From Intestinibacter bartlettii (lineage in GTDB: Bacteria > Bacillota > Clostridia > Peptostreptococcales > Peptostreptococcaceae): a DNA stretch of 64,000 nt. Under the pieces are notes generated by a model, which had not been told where the DNA came from, made no database searches, and worked only from the letters and a program-made list of their open reading frames with translations. Positions 51,590 to 60,883 of this stretch are shown one piece after another. The position numbers and the translations under genes were made by a program. Position 1 is the first letter of the stretch; every line of letters starts with the position of its first letter. The DNA lies in assembly GCF_000154445.1 (NCBI RefSeq), contig NZ_DS499567.1. One strand, written 5' to 3'.

Positions 51590-51626
51590 GCGATAGTAAT
51601 TTATCGCAGCATTTCACCTCCCTCAA
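51590..51626 (-). promoter_or_regulatory. Mini-ORF and hairpin in the LCP leader
   Basis: On the minus strand, GAGGGAGGTG (51626-51617) leads to ATG-CTG-CGA-TAA (51612-51601). A hairpin (GCGATA 51590-51595 with TATCGC 51602-51607) covers its end. The LCP frame is open just below but lacks its own ribosome site. Either translation of the mini-ORF couples to the TTG start, or one base was lost here and the real start was this ATG. Confidence 0.55.
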
Positions 51627-51642
51627 AATTCTTATTAACTCC

Positions 51643-51671
51643 ATTATAGACAAGTATCTGGGTGGGTTCAA
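51643..51671 (-). promoter_or_regulatory. Promoter of the LCP gene
   Basis: On the minus strand, TTGAAC (51671-51666), a 17-base spacer and TATAAT (51648-51643) make a strong sigma-A promoter, giving a leader of about 60 bases. Confidence 0.75.
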
Positions 51672-51871
51672 TATCTAAATTAGGAATAATTTAGGGAAAA
51701 TGATATAGGTTTTCATAAAAAAGTAGATATTTGTAGAGGAAATATATGATATAAATTATAATAAAGAAAGAGGTAGGGAAACGTATTACAATTCTTTTAT
51801 GACTTATAAATGAAATAGAGTAGCTAAATAGCATGTAATACGAAAAAGATAGTTATACTATGGGGGTAAAA

Positions 51872-53101
51872 ATGAAAAAAACTAATTTGGAATTTTTAAG
51901 TTTATTAAAATCATCATTGAAAAATGAAAAATATGACGGTGAAAAAATAGATTTTGAAGATTTATTGTATATTTATAAAATGTCTGAAATTCATCATGTT
52001 GTGCCGATGATATATAATGCGGCATATAATGAAGATTTTTCCAAAGAATGTGATGCGAATTTTCAGGCTATGTTTAAATCATCTGCTTTTAGATATATTT
52101 TTTCGCAAATTCAACGAACTAACCATTTTTTAGAGGTGTATAAAAAACTTAGTGAAAAAAATATAAAAATTTTAGTATTTAAAGGTATAATTTTTAGGAA
52201 TATGTACAATAATCCAGATGATAGGATTTCTTCTGATGAAGATATTCTAATCAAAAAAGAGGATTATGAAAAAGTCAAAGAATTCTTTTTAAGTGAAGGG
52301 TTTGAATTTATCGACAAAGGAGAAGAATGTGCATATTTTTCGAAAAGCACTGGTCTATGCATCGAAGTGAGCACAAGTCTTTTTTCACATGAATCAAAAG
52401 CGTATGGACATTTAAATAAGTTATTTGAAGACGTATTTGAAAAAAGTATAAAAATAAATATCGATAAAATCGATATACTAACATTATCACACGAACAACA
52501 CCTTATATATATAGTGTTTCATAATATGAAACATTTTTTAACTGGGGGATTCGGAATTAGACAAGTTGCGGATTTCTCAAAATACATTGAAACTTATGGA
52601 GAATATATAAATTGGGAAAAGTTTTGGTCTGATTTAAAAGACTTAAACTACGACACCTTTGCACTCAATTTAATCGAAATAAGTTTAAAATACTTAGGCT
52701 TTAATGACGATAAAATAACTTACCCTGACAATATTACAAGCTTTGATGAATTAAAAAATTCTCAAAAATATTACATTAACAGTGAATCACTTATAAACGA
52801 CATATTAGATGCTGGGGTGTTTGGGGCCAGCACAATGGACAGAAAACATACTGCTCTTATGACGCTTGATGCAGTTGAAGATAAGAAAAAATCAAACCGA
52901 TTAAAAGCAGTATTCCCAAACGTAAATTATTTAAAAGACAACTATACATACTTACAAAAATACCCAATACTACTTCCAGTAGCTTGGGGACAAAGAATTT
53001 TATCTTACTTAAAGAAAAACAAAACAAGTTCATATATAAATACTATGGAGTTGGGAAAACAGAGAATAGAATTATTAAAAGAATATAAAATCATAAAATA
53101 G
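51872..53101 (+). CDS. Nucleotidyltransferase-fold protein (PF14907 type)
   Basis: A 409-residue protein of the uncharacterised nucleotidyltransferase family NTP_transf_5. The core is KILVFKGIIFRNMYNNPDDRISSDEDILIKKED, in which the DED is the metal-binding acidic pair, then HEQHLIYIVFHNMKHFLTGGFGIRQVADFSKYI. Members are frequent in RiPP and PqqD/HprK-like clusters of Bacteria, but their reaction is unknown. The ATG at 51872 is chosen because GGGGG (51862-51866) is spaced for it and overlaps an earlier ATG. Its closeness to the peptide locus (about 2.4 kb) suggests a link. Confidence 0.75.
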   Translation: MKKTNLEFLSLLKSSLKNEKYDGEKIDFEDLLYIYKMSEIHHVVPMIYNAAYNEDFSKECDANFQAMFKSSAFRYIFSQIQRTNHFLEVYKKLSEKNIKILVFKGIIFRNMYNNPDDRISSDEDILIKKEDYEKVKEFFLSEGFEFIDKGEECAYFSKSTGLCIEVSTSLFSHESKAYGHLNKLFEDVFEKSIKINIDKIDILTLSHEQHLIYIVFHNMKHFLTGGFGIRQVADFSKYIETYGEYINWEKFWSDLKDLNYDTFALNLIEISLKYLGFNDDKITYPDNITSFDELKNSQKYYINSESLINDILDAGVFGASTMDRKHTALMTLDAVEDKKKSNRLKAVFPNVNYLKDNYTYLQKYPILLPVAWGQRILSYLKKNKTSSYINTMELGKQRIELLKEYKIIK

Positions 53102-53284
53102 GTTATAAATTTTAAACTAAAAAAGTATATATATAAAATTAAAAACGTAAATGTAAAAGAAAAATAGGGTTAAAATCAAACTTAAGAAAAATGTAATGTT
53201 GTTGTAAGTTGAAAATATGCAAGAAATATGGTATTTTTAATCTATATTTTGACTATAATAAAGAGGGAAGAGGTAAAATATAGT

Positions 53285-54337
53285 ATGGATAAATATATCA
53301 GTAATAAAATAAAAAATATATCGCTATTTATGACTTTTTTTGTAGTTATACTACATTCAAACAACTTAGAAAAATCAAACGTAGTAAATTTAAATTCTGT
53401 GGTACAGAACTTTATAGGACAAGGTATAGTTAGGGTAGCTGTTCCTATATTCTTCCTAATATCAGGATATTTATTTTTCTACAACTTCGTTCCAAGTATG
53501 GAAAAATGGAAGTATAAATTTAAAAGCAGATTCCACAGCTTATTTATACCATATGTAATTTGGTGTACTGGATGGCTAATAATTTTATACTTAGTTGAAT
53601 TACTACCAATTGGAAGGGCATTATTCTCTGATAGAATAGTATCAGATTATACATTAAAGGAATTATTCGTAAATACATATGTATATCCGCTTCCATATCA
53701 ATTTTGGTATATAAGATCACTTATGTTAGATGTTATCTTAACACCAGTATTCTACTATATAATTAAATCATTAGGAAAAAAATCACTTCCTATATTAGTA
53801 ATAGTATGGTTCTTATATCCAATATCAGAAATGTTCGGTGGATTATGGTTTTTACAAATATTCAATTATCCATTCACATTATTTGGAATAGGTGCTGCTC
53901 TTGCGATACACAATATAGATTTACATTTTAAATCTATAAAACCAAAACAGGTAACACTAATCGGTATACTATATCTACTTGCATGTGTAATTAGAACAGT
54001 TCTTATGTATACTGAATTACCATTATTAGATTTAGCAGAAAATCTTGTAATCTTATTTGGTGTTCCATTTATATGGTTATTCTACGACAGAATGAAAAGT
54101 ATAAAAAATAAAAAAATCAAGATTGCCAAATACGGAATCTTTATATATTTCTTCCATATACCATTCCAATCTATCCTTAAAAAGGTTTGGTTTATGGTTA
54201 TGCCACTTAGTGAAATAAGTAGTTTAATAATCTTCTTCGTGGCGCCAATAATAACTATAACAGTGTGTGTATTAGTGGCGATGTTCTTAAGAAGATATAT
54301 GAATAGATTCTACATGATATTAAGTGGAGGAAGATAA
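53285..54337 (+). CDS. Acyltransferase 3 family membrane protein
   Basis: A 350-residue membrane acyltransferase (PF01757) with about ten hydrophobic segments. It starts KIKNISLFMTFFVVILHSNN, giving the conserved histidine in HS, and has FFLISGYLFF, LPYQFWYIRSLMLDVILTPVFYYI and FFHIPFQSIL. The ATG at 53285 has AAGAGGT upstream; the longer frame from 53228 has no ribosome site. It may acetylate a wall or surface polysaccharide. Its sequence differs clearly from the acyltransferase at 24730. Confidence 0.85.
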   Translation: MDKYISNKIKNISLFMTFFVVILHSNNLEKSNVVNLNSVVQNFIGQGIVRVAVPIFFLISGYLFFYNFVPSMEKWKYKFKSRFHSLFIPYVIWCTGWLIILYLVELLPIGRALFSDRIVSDYTLKELFVNTYVYPLPYQFWYIRSLMLDVILTPVFYYIIKSLGKKSLPILVIVWFLYPISEMFGGLWFLQIFNYPFTLFGIGAALAIHNIDLHFKSIKPKQVTLIGILYLLACVIRTVLMYTELPLLDLAENLVILFGVPFIWLFYDRMKSIKNKKIKIAKYGIFIYFFHIPFQSILKKVWFMVMPLSEISSLIIFFVAPIITITVCVLVAMFLRRYMNRFYMILSGGR

Positions 54338-54344
54338 CACAACT

Positions 54345-54380
54345 ATGGTATTTCATTTCAATTATGATTTGAAATACCAT
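54345..54380 (+). terminator. Hairpin terminator-like structure
   Basis: ATGGTATTTCA (54345-54355) and TGAAATACCAT (54370-54380) form an 11-bp perfect stem followed by a T/A-rich tract. Confidence 0.55.
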
Positions 54381-54463
54381 TATTATTATAAAGAATATAT
54401 TTATAATAATAATATAAATAATATATTTATAAAAATAATTTTAAAGTGATTAGGGGTGATTGA

Positions 54464-55534
54464 GTGAAAAAGTTTTTTACTATTCTTATAGTTTTAGTGG
54501 CTATCTTTTTATTCAGATCAGATATAAAAGATGCTGGAGATAAATTATCGAACTATATCCAAATCAACATATTAAATAAATATGAAAATAATCAAGGCGA
54601 TGAAGGAAATAATTTAGATAATATGGAAAATAATTATAGTGATTCGGGTATAGAAGATGAGAATAATGGAAATAATAGTAATGTATCAAATGGAAGTTAT
54701 ATAAACTACGAAAATTATAAAAATATAAGACTAGGACAAAGTGTAAAAGATATAAAATCAAAATTAGGTGAACCTAATAAAATAGAAAAAAGCGAATATG
54801 GATTTGACTGGTATGTTTATAACAGTGATTACAGTAAATTTTGCATGGTAGGAATACTACAAAACAAAGTAGTAGCCCTTTTTAGCAATACTATGGATTC
54901 ATGTGAAAGCAATATAAAATTAGGAACTACTGAATCACAAGTTCTAAAAAACTATAAACCTCTAGAATATAGATTAAAGGGAAATGTAAGATATATAATA
55001 AATGAAGATTATTATAGTGTAATAAAAACAAAAACATCCTATATAACTGCATTTTATGATTCTTTTGATGGTAATAAAGTAGTGGGAATACAAATTATAT
55101 CAAAAAAAGTTGAAGAAAATATGGATGGGATTTATTCAACAGATTCATCTATATGTGGTGATTTTGAAAATGTAAATAGATATTTAATTAATAGTGAGAG
55201 ATTTAATAAAAATTTAAATACTCTTTCATATGATGAAAATGCAACTTTATGTGCTCGTTCTCATAGCAAAGATATGAGGGATAATGATTATTTTGCCCAC
55301 AACAACCTAAAAAATCAAACACCTTTTGATAGGATGTCATCATATAATATAAATTATATGGCTGCAGCGGAAAATATAGCAGGTGGTCAAACTAGTGGGA
55401 TATTTGCTCATTATGCTCTTATGAATTCGAAGGGGCATAGAGTCAATATTTTGGGTGACTATAAATATATAGGTGTTGGAGTAGTTTTTGGTGGAAGCTT
55501 AAGCATGTATTTGACTCAAAATTTTTATAAATAA
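54464..55534 (+). CDS. CAP-domain (SCP/PR1) secreted protein
   Basis: A 356-residue exported protein. An N-terminal hydrophobic helix (KFFTILIVLVAIFLF) is followed by an N/D/E/G-rich linker (about 44-78) and a CAP-associated domain (about 82-215, IRLGQSVKDIKSKLGEPNKIEKSEYGFDWYVY). The C-terminal CAP domain (about 230-356) contains ARSHSKDMRDNDYFAHNN, AENIAGGQ and NSKGHRVNILGDYKYIGVGV with the conserved histidines. The start is a GTG at 54464. The function of bacterial CAP proteins is uncertain; related ones occur on spores and cell walls. Confidence 0.87.
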   Translation: MKKFFTILIVLVAIFLFRSDIKDAGDKLSNYIQINILNKYENNQGDEGNNLDNMENNYSDSGIEDENNGNNSNVSNGSYINYENYKNIRLGQSVKDIKSKLGEPNKIEKSEYGFDWYVYNSDYSKFCMVGILQNKVVALFSNTMDSCESNIKLGTTESQVLKNYKPLEYRLKGNVRYIINEDYYSVIKTKTSYITAFYDSFDGNKVVGIQIISKKVEENMDGIYSTDSSICGDFENVNRYLINSERFNKNLNTLSYDENATLCARSHSKDMRDNDYFAHNNLKNQTPFDRMSSYNINYMAAAENIAGGQTSGIFAHYALMNSKGHRVNILGDYKYIGVGVVFGGSLSMYLTQNFYK

Positions 55535-55601
55535 TAATTTGTATAGAAATTTTTTAATATAGTTTTCTGAATCAATAAAAATAAAACCTTAATATTAGAT
55601 A

Positions 55602-55630
55602 TTGACATAATTTTTTTTGTATGATAATAT
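55602..55630 (+). promoter_or_regulatory. Promoter of rnpB
   Basis: TTGACA (55602-55607), a 17-base T-rich spacer and TAATAT (55625-55630) lie just before the RNase P RNA, with transcription expected to start near 55638-55641. Confidence 0.7.
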
Positions 55631-55639
55631 AAAGTGAAA

Positions 55640-55978
55640 TTAAGTAGACCAGATAATCGCGGGCAGCGTAAGCTGCGTGAGGAAAGTCGGAGCTCCATAG
55701 AGCAGGGTGCTAGGTAACGCCTAGTGGGAGTGATCCTAAGGAAAGTGCAACAGAAAAGAACCGCCACTTTTGTGGTAAGGATGAAAAGGCGAGGTAAGAG
55801 CTCACCGTCAGCTAGGTGACTAGCTGAGCCGTGTAAACCCCACCTGGAGCAAGGCCAAGATAGGGCATAAGGGATGTTGCTCGCATCCTCCGGTAGGTAG
55901 GCCGCTTGAACTTATTGGTGACAATAAGTCTAGAAAGATGATTATCTAATACAGAACTCCGCTTATAGATTTGCTTAA
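55640..55978 (+). ncRNA. rnpB: RNase P RNA
   Basis: The catalytic RNA of ribonuclease P, which trims tRNA 5' ends. The conserved 5' core GAGGAAAGTCGGAGCTCC (about 55678-55695), the ACAGAAAAGAACCGCC segment (about 55750-55765), GTAAGGATGAAAAGGCGAGG, and the 3' core GATGATTATCTAATACAGAA with GCTTAT are all present and in order. A strong promoter precedes it and a terminator follows. Open frames on either strand here are artefacts. Confidence 0.95.
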
Positions 55979-55994
55979 TTAAACATGTAACTAG

Positions 55995-56026
55995 AAACTG
56001 CAATTATATTAATTGCAGTTTTTTTG
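55995..56026 (+). terminator. rnpB terminator
   Basis: AAACTGCAATT pairs perfectly with AATTGCAGTTT around a five-base loop, followed by seven T's. Confidence 0.9.
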
Positions 56027-56221
56027 TATTCAAATTTATGTATTAAAATGGGAAAAAATAAAAAAATTAACAATAAAATTACCGATAAAGCTTGATAATA
56101 TCCTATAAAAGTAGTAAATTTTTATTAGACATATAAGTAAATTTTGTAGACATTAATAAAAGATTAATTTAAGCGAAGTACAAAGTTGTATAAAATATTG
56201 GATTCAATAGGGGAGGAAAAA

Positions 56222-57397
56222 ATGAAATCAATAGATAAAGTAATATTAGGGGGAGTAGTTGTAGCATCTACTATAGGTATAAATTATAATATCGCTTCAG
56301 CAGACATTGTATCGCAAGAAATATATATTACGACTAACCGACTGAATATGAGAAAAGGACCATCGACAGATTATACTTTAGTTGGAACTTTAGATAAGGG
56401 AGTAAAAGTTAAAGCTATCGAAAAATCAAGTGATGGTAAATGGTTGAAAATAAATTACAATTCTCAAAATGTATGGGTTAATTTTGCATATCTACAAAAA
56501 GACAAATCATCAAATAATGATATAAAATTGGATTCTCAATACGAAACTACAGCAAATGTTAATATGAGAAAAGGACCATCAACTGATTACACCAAAATAA
56601 TAATTGTGCCAGCGCAAACAAAAATAACACCTATAAAATCATCAAGTGATGGAAAATGGGTGCAAATTAATTATAAAAATGTAACTGGTTGGATAAGTGC
56701 TCAATATATAAAAACTGTAAGCACAACTCAAACTCCAACTCCGACTCAACCGAATAAAGTTGAAGTTGGCAAAAAATATAAAACAACTGAATATGTAAGG
56801 GCTAGAAAAGGACCAGGAACTTCATATGATGTTGCGACAGTTTTAGCAAAGGGAACTCAAGTTGTACCTGTTGAAATTTTAAAATCAGGATATTGGGCTA
56901 TGTTCAAATACAATAATCAATATATGTATGTTTGTACAGATTATTTAGAAGCAGACAATCAAAGCACAACACCGACAGAACCGGAAAAACCTATTACCGG
57001 AAAGGATTATTACACTACTGCAAACCTTAATATCAGAGATGGGGCGAGCACTACTAGCAGTAAAATAGGAAAAATTCCAAATGGAACAAAGGTTTCTGTT
57101 GTAGATTTTAATTCAAATAAAACTTGGGCAAAAGTTGTGTATAACAACAAAACTGGATGGGTTTCTGCACAATATTTAAGCACGAAATCACAAGAACCAG
57201 AACAAAAAGAGGACACTTATTGGACTGGAACTACTACTCAAAATTTAAATATGAGAAAAGGTCCATCTACAGATTACTCTATTATAATCACAATACCAAA
57301 AAATTCAGATGTTAAGATATATGAGACAAAATCAGGCTGGGCAAAAATTAAATATAAATCATATGAAGGGTATTGTTCAGCATCATTTATAAAATAG
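56222..57397 (+). CDS. Secreted protein with five bacterial SH3 domains
   Basis: A 391-residue exported protein. The signal peptide (about 1-28) runs KVILGGVVVASTIGINYNIASA. Five SH3b repeats follow, each opening LNMRKGPSTDY, VNMRKGPSTDY, VRARKGPGTSY, LNIRDGASTTS and LNMRKGPSTDY, and ending in GWISAQYI-type strands. Short P/T/Q-rich linkers join them. There is no catalytic domain, so it is probably a cell-wall-binding or scaffolding protein. The ATG at 56222 has GGGGAGG seven bases before it; an upstream ATG at 56186 has none. Confidence 0.88.
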   Translation: MKSIDKVILGGVVVASTIGINYNIASADIVSQEIYITTNRLNMRKGPSTDYTLVGTLDKGVKVKAIEKSSDGKWLKINYNSQNVWVNFAYLQKDKSSNNDIKLDSQYETTANVNMRKGPSTDYTKIIIVPAQTKITPIKSSSDGKWVQINYKNVTGWISAQYIKTVSTTQTPTPTQPNKVEVGKKYKTTEYVRARKGPGTSYDVATVLAKGTQVVPVEILKSGYWAMFKYNNQYMYVCTDYLEADNQSTTPTEPEKPITGKDYYTTANLNIRDGASTTSSKIGKIPNGTKVSVVDFNSNKTWAKVVYNNKTGWVSAQYLSTKSQEPEQKEDTYWTGTTTQNLNMRKGPSTDYSIIITIPKNSDVKIYETKSGWAKIKYKSYEGYCSASFIK

Positions 57398-57479
57398 AAT
57401 TAAGCTAAATAAGATTAAAAGCATAAATTAGTTTTCTATAAAATCGAAATTAATATTATAAAAAGAAAAATATATTATT

Positions 57480-57532
57480 AAAGGGGCAGTTATAGAAAGT
57501 AGTTTAATACTTAATGAAACGCCCCTTTTATA
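57480..57532 (+). terminator. Intrinsic terminator before galE
   Basis: AAAGGGGC (57480-57487) pairs with GCCCCTTT (57521-57528), with an inner AGTAGTTTAATACTT fold, followed by TTTATAATT. Confidence 0.65.
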
Positions 57533-57549
57533 ATTGAGGGGGAGAAAAA

Positions 57550-58590
57550 ATGAATATTTTAGTAACAGGAGGAGCTGGCTATATTGGAAGCCACACTTCA
57601 ATTGAATTAATTAATGCAGGGTATGAGGTAATTATTGTCGATAATTTATGCAATAGTAACTTTATTGTTGTAGATAGAATACAAGAAATTACAGGCAAAA
57701 AGGTTAAATTTTATAAAATAGATGCTACAAATAAAGAAGAACTTAAGAAAGTATTTGTAGAAAATAAAATAGATGCCGTAATTCATTTTGCAGCACTTAA
57801 AGCAGTCGGGGAGTCTGTTGAAAAGCCACTTGAATATTACAGCAATAACTTGATAAATACAATAAATGTTTGGGAACTTATGAAGGAGTTTAATGTGTAC
57901 AAGTTTGTATTTAGTTCATCAGCGACTGTTTATGGAAGTCCAAAAACGTGTCCTATAAAAGAGGATTTTCCTCTTTCAACAACGAATCCTTATGGAAGTA
58001 CTAAGCTTATGATAGAAAATATGCTTAGGGACATTTGTAAAGCAGATAAGGATTTTAACGTTGCAATACTTAGGTATTTTAACCCAATAGGAGCACATGA
58101 GAGTGGAAAAATAGGGGAGGAACCAAACGGAATTCCTAATAATTTAATGCCTTATATCACAAAAGTCGCTGTTGGAAAATTAAAAGAGCTAAGCGTTTTT
58201 GGAAATGATTACGATACTCATGATGGAACAGGTGTGAGAGATTATATCCATGTTGTCGATTTGGCGATTGGACATGTTAAAGCTCTTGAAAAATTAAATC
58301 AAAAACCTGGACTAGTTACATATAATCTTGGAACAGGTACTGGCTATAGCGTTCTTGATTTAGTGAAATCTTTTGAAAAAGCTAGTGGTGTAAAAATACC
58401 ATACAAGATAGTAGACAGAAGGGCTGGCGATATTGCAATGTGCTATGCTGACCCTTCAAAAGCAAAGGAAGAATTAGGTTGGGTCGCAAAATACGACATA
58501 GATAAGATGTGTAAAGATTCTTGGAATTGGCAAAGTAAGAACCCAAATGGTTATAATTTAGAAGAAAAAATTCTTGAAACTGTAAAATAA
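57550..58590 (+). CDS. galE: UDP-glucose 4-epimerase
   Basis: A 346-residue short-chain dehydrogenase/reductase enzyme that interconverts UDP-glucose and UDP-galactose (or the N-acetyl forms). The NAD site is TGGAGYIGSH (6-15). The catalytic serine lies in FSSSATVYGSP and the Y148-x3-K152 pair in NPYGSTKLM. Substrate-binding RYFNPIGAHESG and VRDYIHVVDLA are typical GalE. Strong GGGGGAG before the ATG. It probably supplies UDP-Gal or UDP-GalNAc to the surface polymers encoded upstream. Confidence 0.93.
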   Translation: MNILVTGGAGYIGSHTSIELINAGYEVIIVDNLCNSNFIVVDRIQEITGKKVKFYKIDATNKEELKKVFVENKIDAVIHFAALKAVGESVEKPLEYYSNNLINTINVWELMKEFNVYKFVFSSSATVYGSPKTCPIKEDFPLSTTNPYGSTKLMIENMLRDICKADKDFNVAILRYFNPIGAHESGKIGEEPNGIPNNLMPYITKVAVGKLKELSVFGNDYDTHDGTGVRDYIHVVDLAIGHVKALEKLNQKPGLVTYNLGTGTGYSVLDLVKSFEKASGVKIPYKIVDRRAGDIAMCYADPSKAKEELGWVAKYDIDKMCKDSWNWQSKNPNGYNLEEKILETVK

Positions 58591-58747
58591 CTTAACTTGT
58601 GTAATAAATATATAAAATTTTGTTAAAAAAACTTTATATTTACGTAATATAAATTTGGCTAAAAGTATGTTATATATAGTATATGATGAGATTTTTAGTC
58701 AAATTTATTTTTAGTCATGAAAAGAGTGATTATTTGGGAGGAAAAAC

Positions 58748-59185
58748 TTGGAATATTTAAGAATTTTAATTTTATCTATGATTCCAGTCACGGAACTTCG
58801 AGGTGCGATACCAATTGGGATTGCCCTGGATTTGAATCCTATAGGAGTTTACATAGCAAGTGTATTGGGCTCAACATTAGTTTCAGTGCCTTTGGTACTG
58901 ACTTATAGACATATTGTGCAGTTTATGCGAGATAAAAAAATATTAACTAAATTATTGAATAAAATCGATCAAAAAATAGAAAATAGCATGAAGAAAATGA
59001 AGGCAGCATCTTTTTTAGGTATAATATTATTTGTAGGAATTCCGCTGCCGACAACGGGTACATGGACAGCATCAGCGATTGCATCAATTCTTAGAATGAG
59101 GATAGTTGAGGCTTTTGCGGGAGTTTTTATTGGAAATTGTATGGCGGGAATTATCGTACTTTTAATTTCATACCATATAATATAA
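58748..59185 (+). CDS. Small multi-drug export family membrane protein (COG2426)
   Basis: A 145-residue integral membrane protein. It has MIPVTELRGAIPIGIALDLNP and GIPLPTTGTWTASAIASIL, two re-entrant-like motifs that define PF06695. About four membrane segments. The name 'export' is from annotation history; real function is not established. It starts at a TTG (58748) with GGGAGG eight bases upstream. Confidence 0.85.
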   Translation: MEYLRILILSMIPVTELRGAIPIGIALDLNPIGVYIASVLGSTLVSVPLVLTYRHIVQFMRDKKILTKLLNKIDQKIENSMKKMKAASFLGIILFVGIPLPTTGTWTASAIASILRMRIVEAFAGVFIGNCMAGIIVLLISYHII

Positions 59186-59354
59186 TATATGTTAATATGT
59201 TAATTAATTTTCATATTACAAAATTCAAAAAGTAACATAAAATGACAAATTAAGTCAAAATTTTGTTACAATTTTTTAAACTATTTTTTTGAAAAAAATA
59301 TGGGAATTTTTAAAAAATATGCTAATATATTAATGTAGAAAGGGGGGAAAGAGT

Positions 59355-60644
59355 ATGAAGAATATTTTTAAAAAGACTTTTATTGTGCTTTTATCAGCAA
59401 TCATTATATTTGCAGGAACTGCACCAGTTAGTAATGCAGCATCTAAACACATGATAATTGTCAACACTAAGAAAAACACATTAAATTACTATGTAAATTA
59501 TACTCTAGTAAAGAAGTTTAGATGTGCTACAGGAAAAGCTAGTACACCAACTCCACAACGTAAAACAACTATTGTAAATAAAATAAAAAATAGACCGTAT
59601 TACAAAACTGGTATACCAGGAGGAGATCCAAGAAATCCTCTAGGAAAAAGATGGATGGGTCTAAATATAGATGGAACACAAGGAAGTACTTACGGTATAC
59701 ATGGAAATAATAATGAAAAATCTATAGGTAAAAATGTAAGTCACGGATGTATAAGAATGCACAATAGCGAGGTTGAATGGCTATTTGACCAAGTTCCACT
59801 AGGAACAGTCGTTTTAATAAAAAATACATCAAATTCAGATAACTATATAGCTAATTACTACAATGTAAAATTATTACAAAGTGGTTGGTTTACTGAAAAC
59901 AAAAAAACATATTATAGAAAATCTAATGGCCAATTAGCTAAAGGATGGACTACAATATCTGGTAAAACTTACTATTTCGGCAAATCAAAAGGTCAATTAT
60001 ACACTGGATGGGCTACAATAGGTGGAAATAAATATTATTTAGGCACTGATGGAGCTAGACGTACAGGATGGCAAACAATAGGCGAAAATAAATATTATTT
60101 CAATTCTAAAGGTGTAATGACTAAAGGATGGGCCACAATAGACGGTGATAAATACCATTTTGGTAAGATATCAGGTAAATTAGCTACTGGATGGACTACA
60201 ATAAGCGGCAAGAAATATTACTTCGGTACAGATGGTGTGAAACAAACTGGATGGATTACAGTAGGCAGTAATAAATACTATCTAGGAACTGACGGTGTAA
60301 GACGCACTGGTTGGAGAACAATAGATGGAAATAGATATTACTTTGGTAAATCATCAGGTAAATTATACACTGGCTGGGCTACAATAGGTGGTAAAAAATA
60401 CTACTTAGGAACTGATGGCGTTATGGTTACTGGAAAACAAACAATAAATGGTGTTGTTTATGAATTTGGTAAAGACGGAGTACTAAAAGGAAAAGTCGAA
60501 GAGCAAGATAAAGAACCTGACAAACAACCAGAAAATGACCAAACTACAAAAGATAATAAATCAGACAATGAAGATAATACAAAATCTAATTTAGAAAACA
60601 ATAATGTTGAACAAGATACTCAAGTATTAGAAAATGTTAAATAA
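59355..60644 (+). CDS. L,D-transpeptidase with cell-wall-binding repeats
   Basis: A 429-residue secreted enzyme. The signal peptide (1-29) ends SNAA. The YkuD domain (about 30-155) has YGIHGNN and the catalytic SHGCIRMH, with C132 as nucleophile; it makes 3-3 crosslinks or attaches proteins in peptidoglycan. About ten choline-binding-type repeats follow (residues 170-375), each GW-x-T-I-x-G-x-x-YYFG-like. An acidic, N/D/Q-rich tail ends the protein. GGGGGG precedes the ATG. This domain pairing recalls wall-binding modules of clostridial toxins and autolysins. Confidence 0.92.
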   Translation: MKNIFKKTFIVLLSAIIIFAGTAPVSNAASKHMIIVNTKKNTLNYYVNYTLVKKFRCATGKASTPTPQRKTTIVNKIKNRPYYKTGIPGGDPRNPLGKRWMGLNIDGTQGSTYGIHGNNNEKSIGKNVSHGCIRMHNSEVEWLFDQVPLGTVVLIKNTSNSDNYIANYYNVKLLQSGWFTENKKTYYRKSNGQLAKGWTTISGKTYYFGKSKGQLYTGWATIGGNKYYLGTDGARRTGWQTIGENKYYFNSKGVMTKGWATIDGDKYHFGKISGKLATGWTTISGKKYYFGTDGVKQTGWITVGSNKYYLGTDGVRRTGWRTIDGNRYYFGKSSGKLYTGWATIGGKKYYLGTDGVMVTGKQTINGVVYEFGKDGVLKGKVEEQDKEPDKQPENDQTTKDNKSDNEDNTKSNLENNNVEQDTQVLENVK

Positions 60645-60688
60645 TTATTAGGGTTTCTTAGGTTAAGAAACTGATTTATTTAGATAAA

Positions 60689-60738
60689 AATACTGCTTTC
60701 AATGAGGAATTAAACTCCTCTTTGGAGGCAGTATTTTT
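60689..60738 (+). terminator. Intrinsic terminator after L,D-transpeptidase gene
   Basis: AATACTGC (60689-60696) pairs with GCAGTATT (60728-60735) and encloses a GAGGA/TCCTC inner stem; six T's follow. Confidence 0.85.
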
Positions 60739-60780
60739 TGATTGTAAGTAAATTGTAATATTTTTGTATAGTTTATTTGA

Positions 60781-60809
60781 TTGAATATTGATTTTTGTTA
60801 GTCTATAAT
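60781..60809 (+). promoter_or_regulatory. Promoter of the LTA-synthase-like gene
   Basis: TTGAAT (60781-60786), a 17-base spacer and a perfect TATAAT (60804-60809) give a strong sigma-A promoter. Confidence 0.75.
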
Positions 60810-60883
60810 AAATGAGGTAACACGAACTATTTTAATATATTGATTATTAATGTAAGACAATTATAATTTAAGGGGGAGATATT

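Noticed and set aside
55525..56003. Minus-strand frames over the RNase P RNA
   Set aside because: The region is a structured RNA with its own promoter and terminator.
58717..58908. 63-codon frame overlapping the COG2426 gene start
   Set aside because: It begins upstream in another frame, uses the other gene's ribosome site region and has no family features, while the TTG-started frame is a clear membrane protein.
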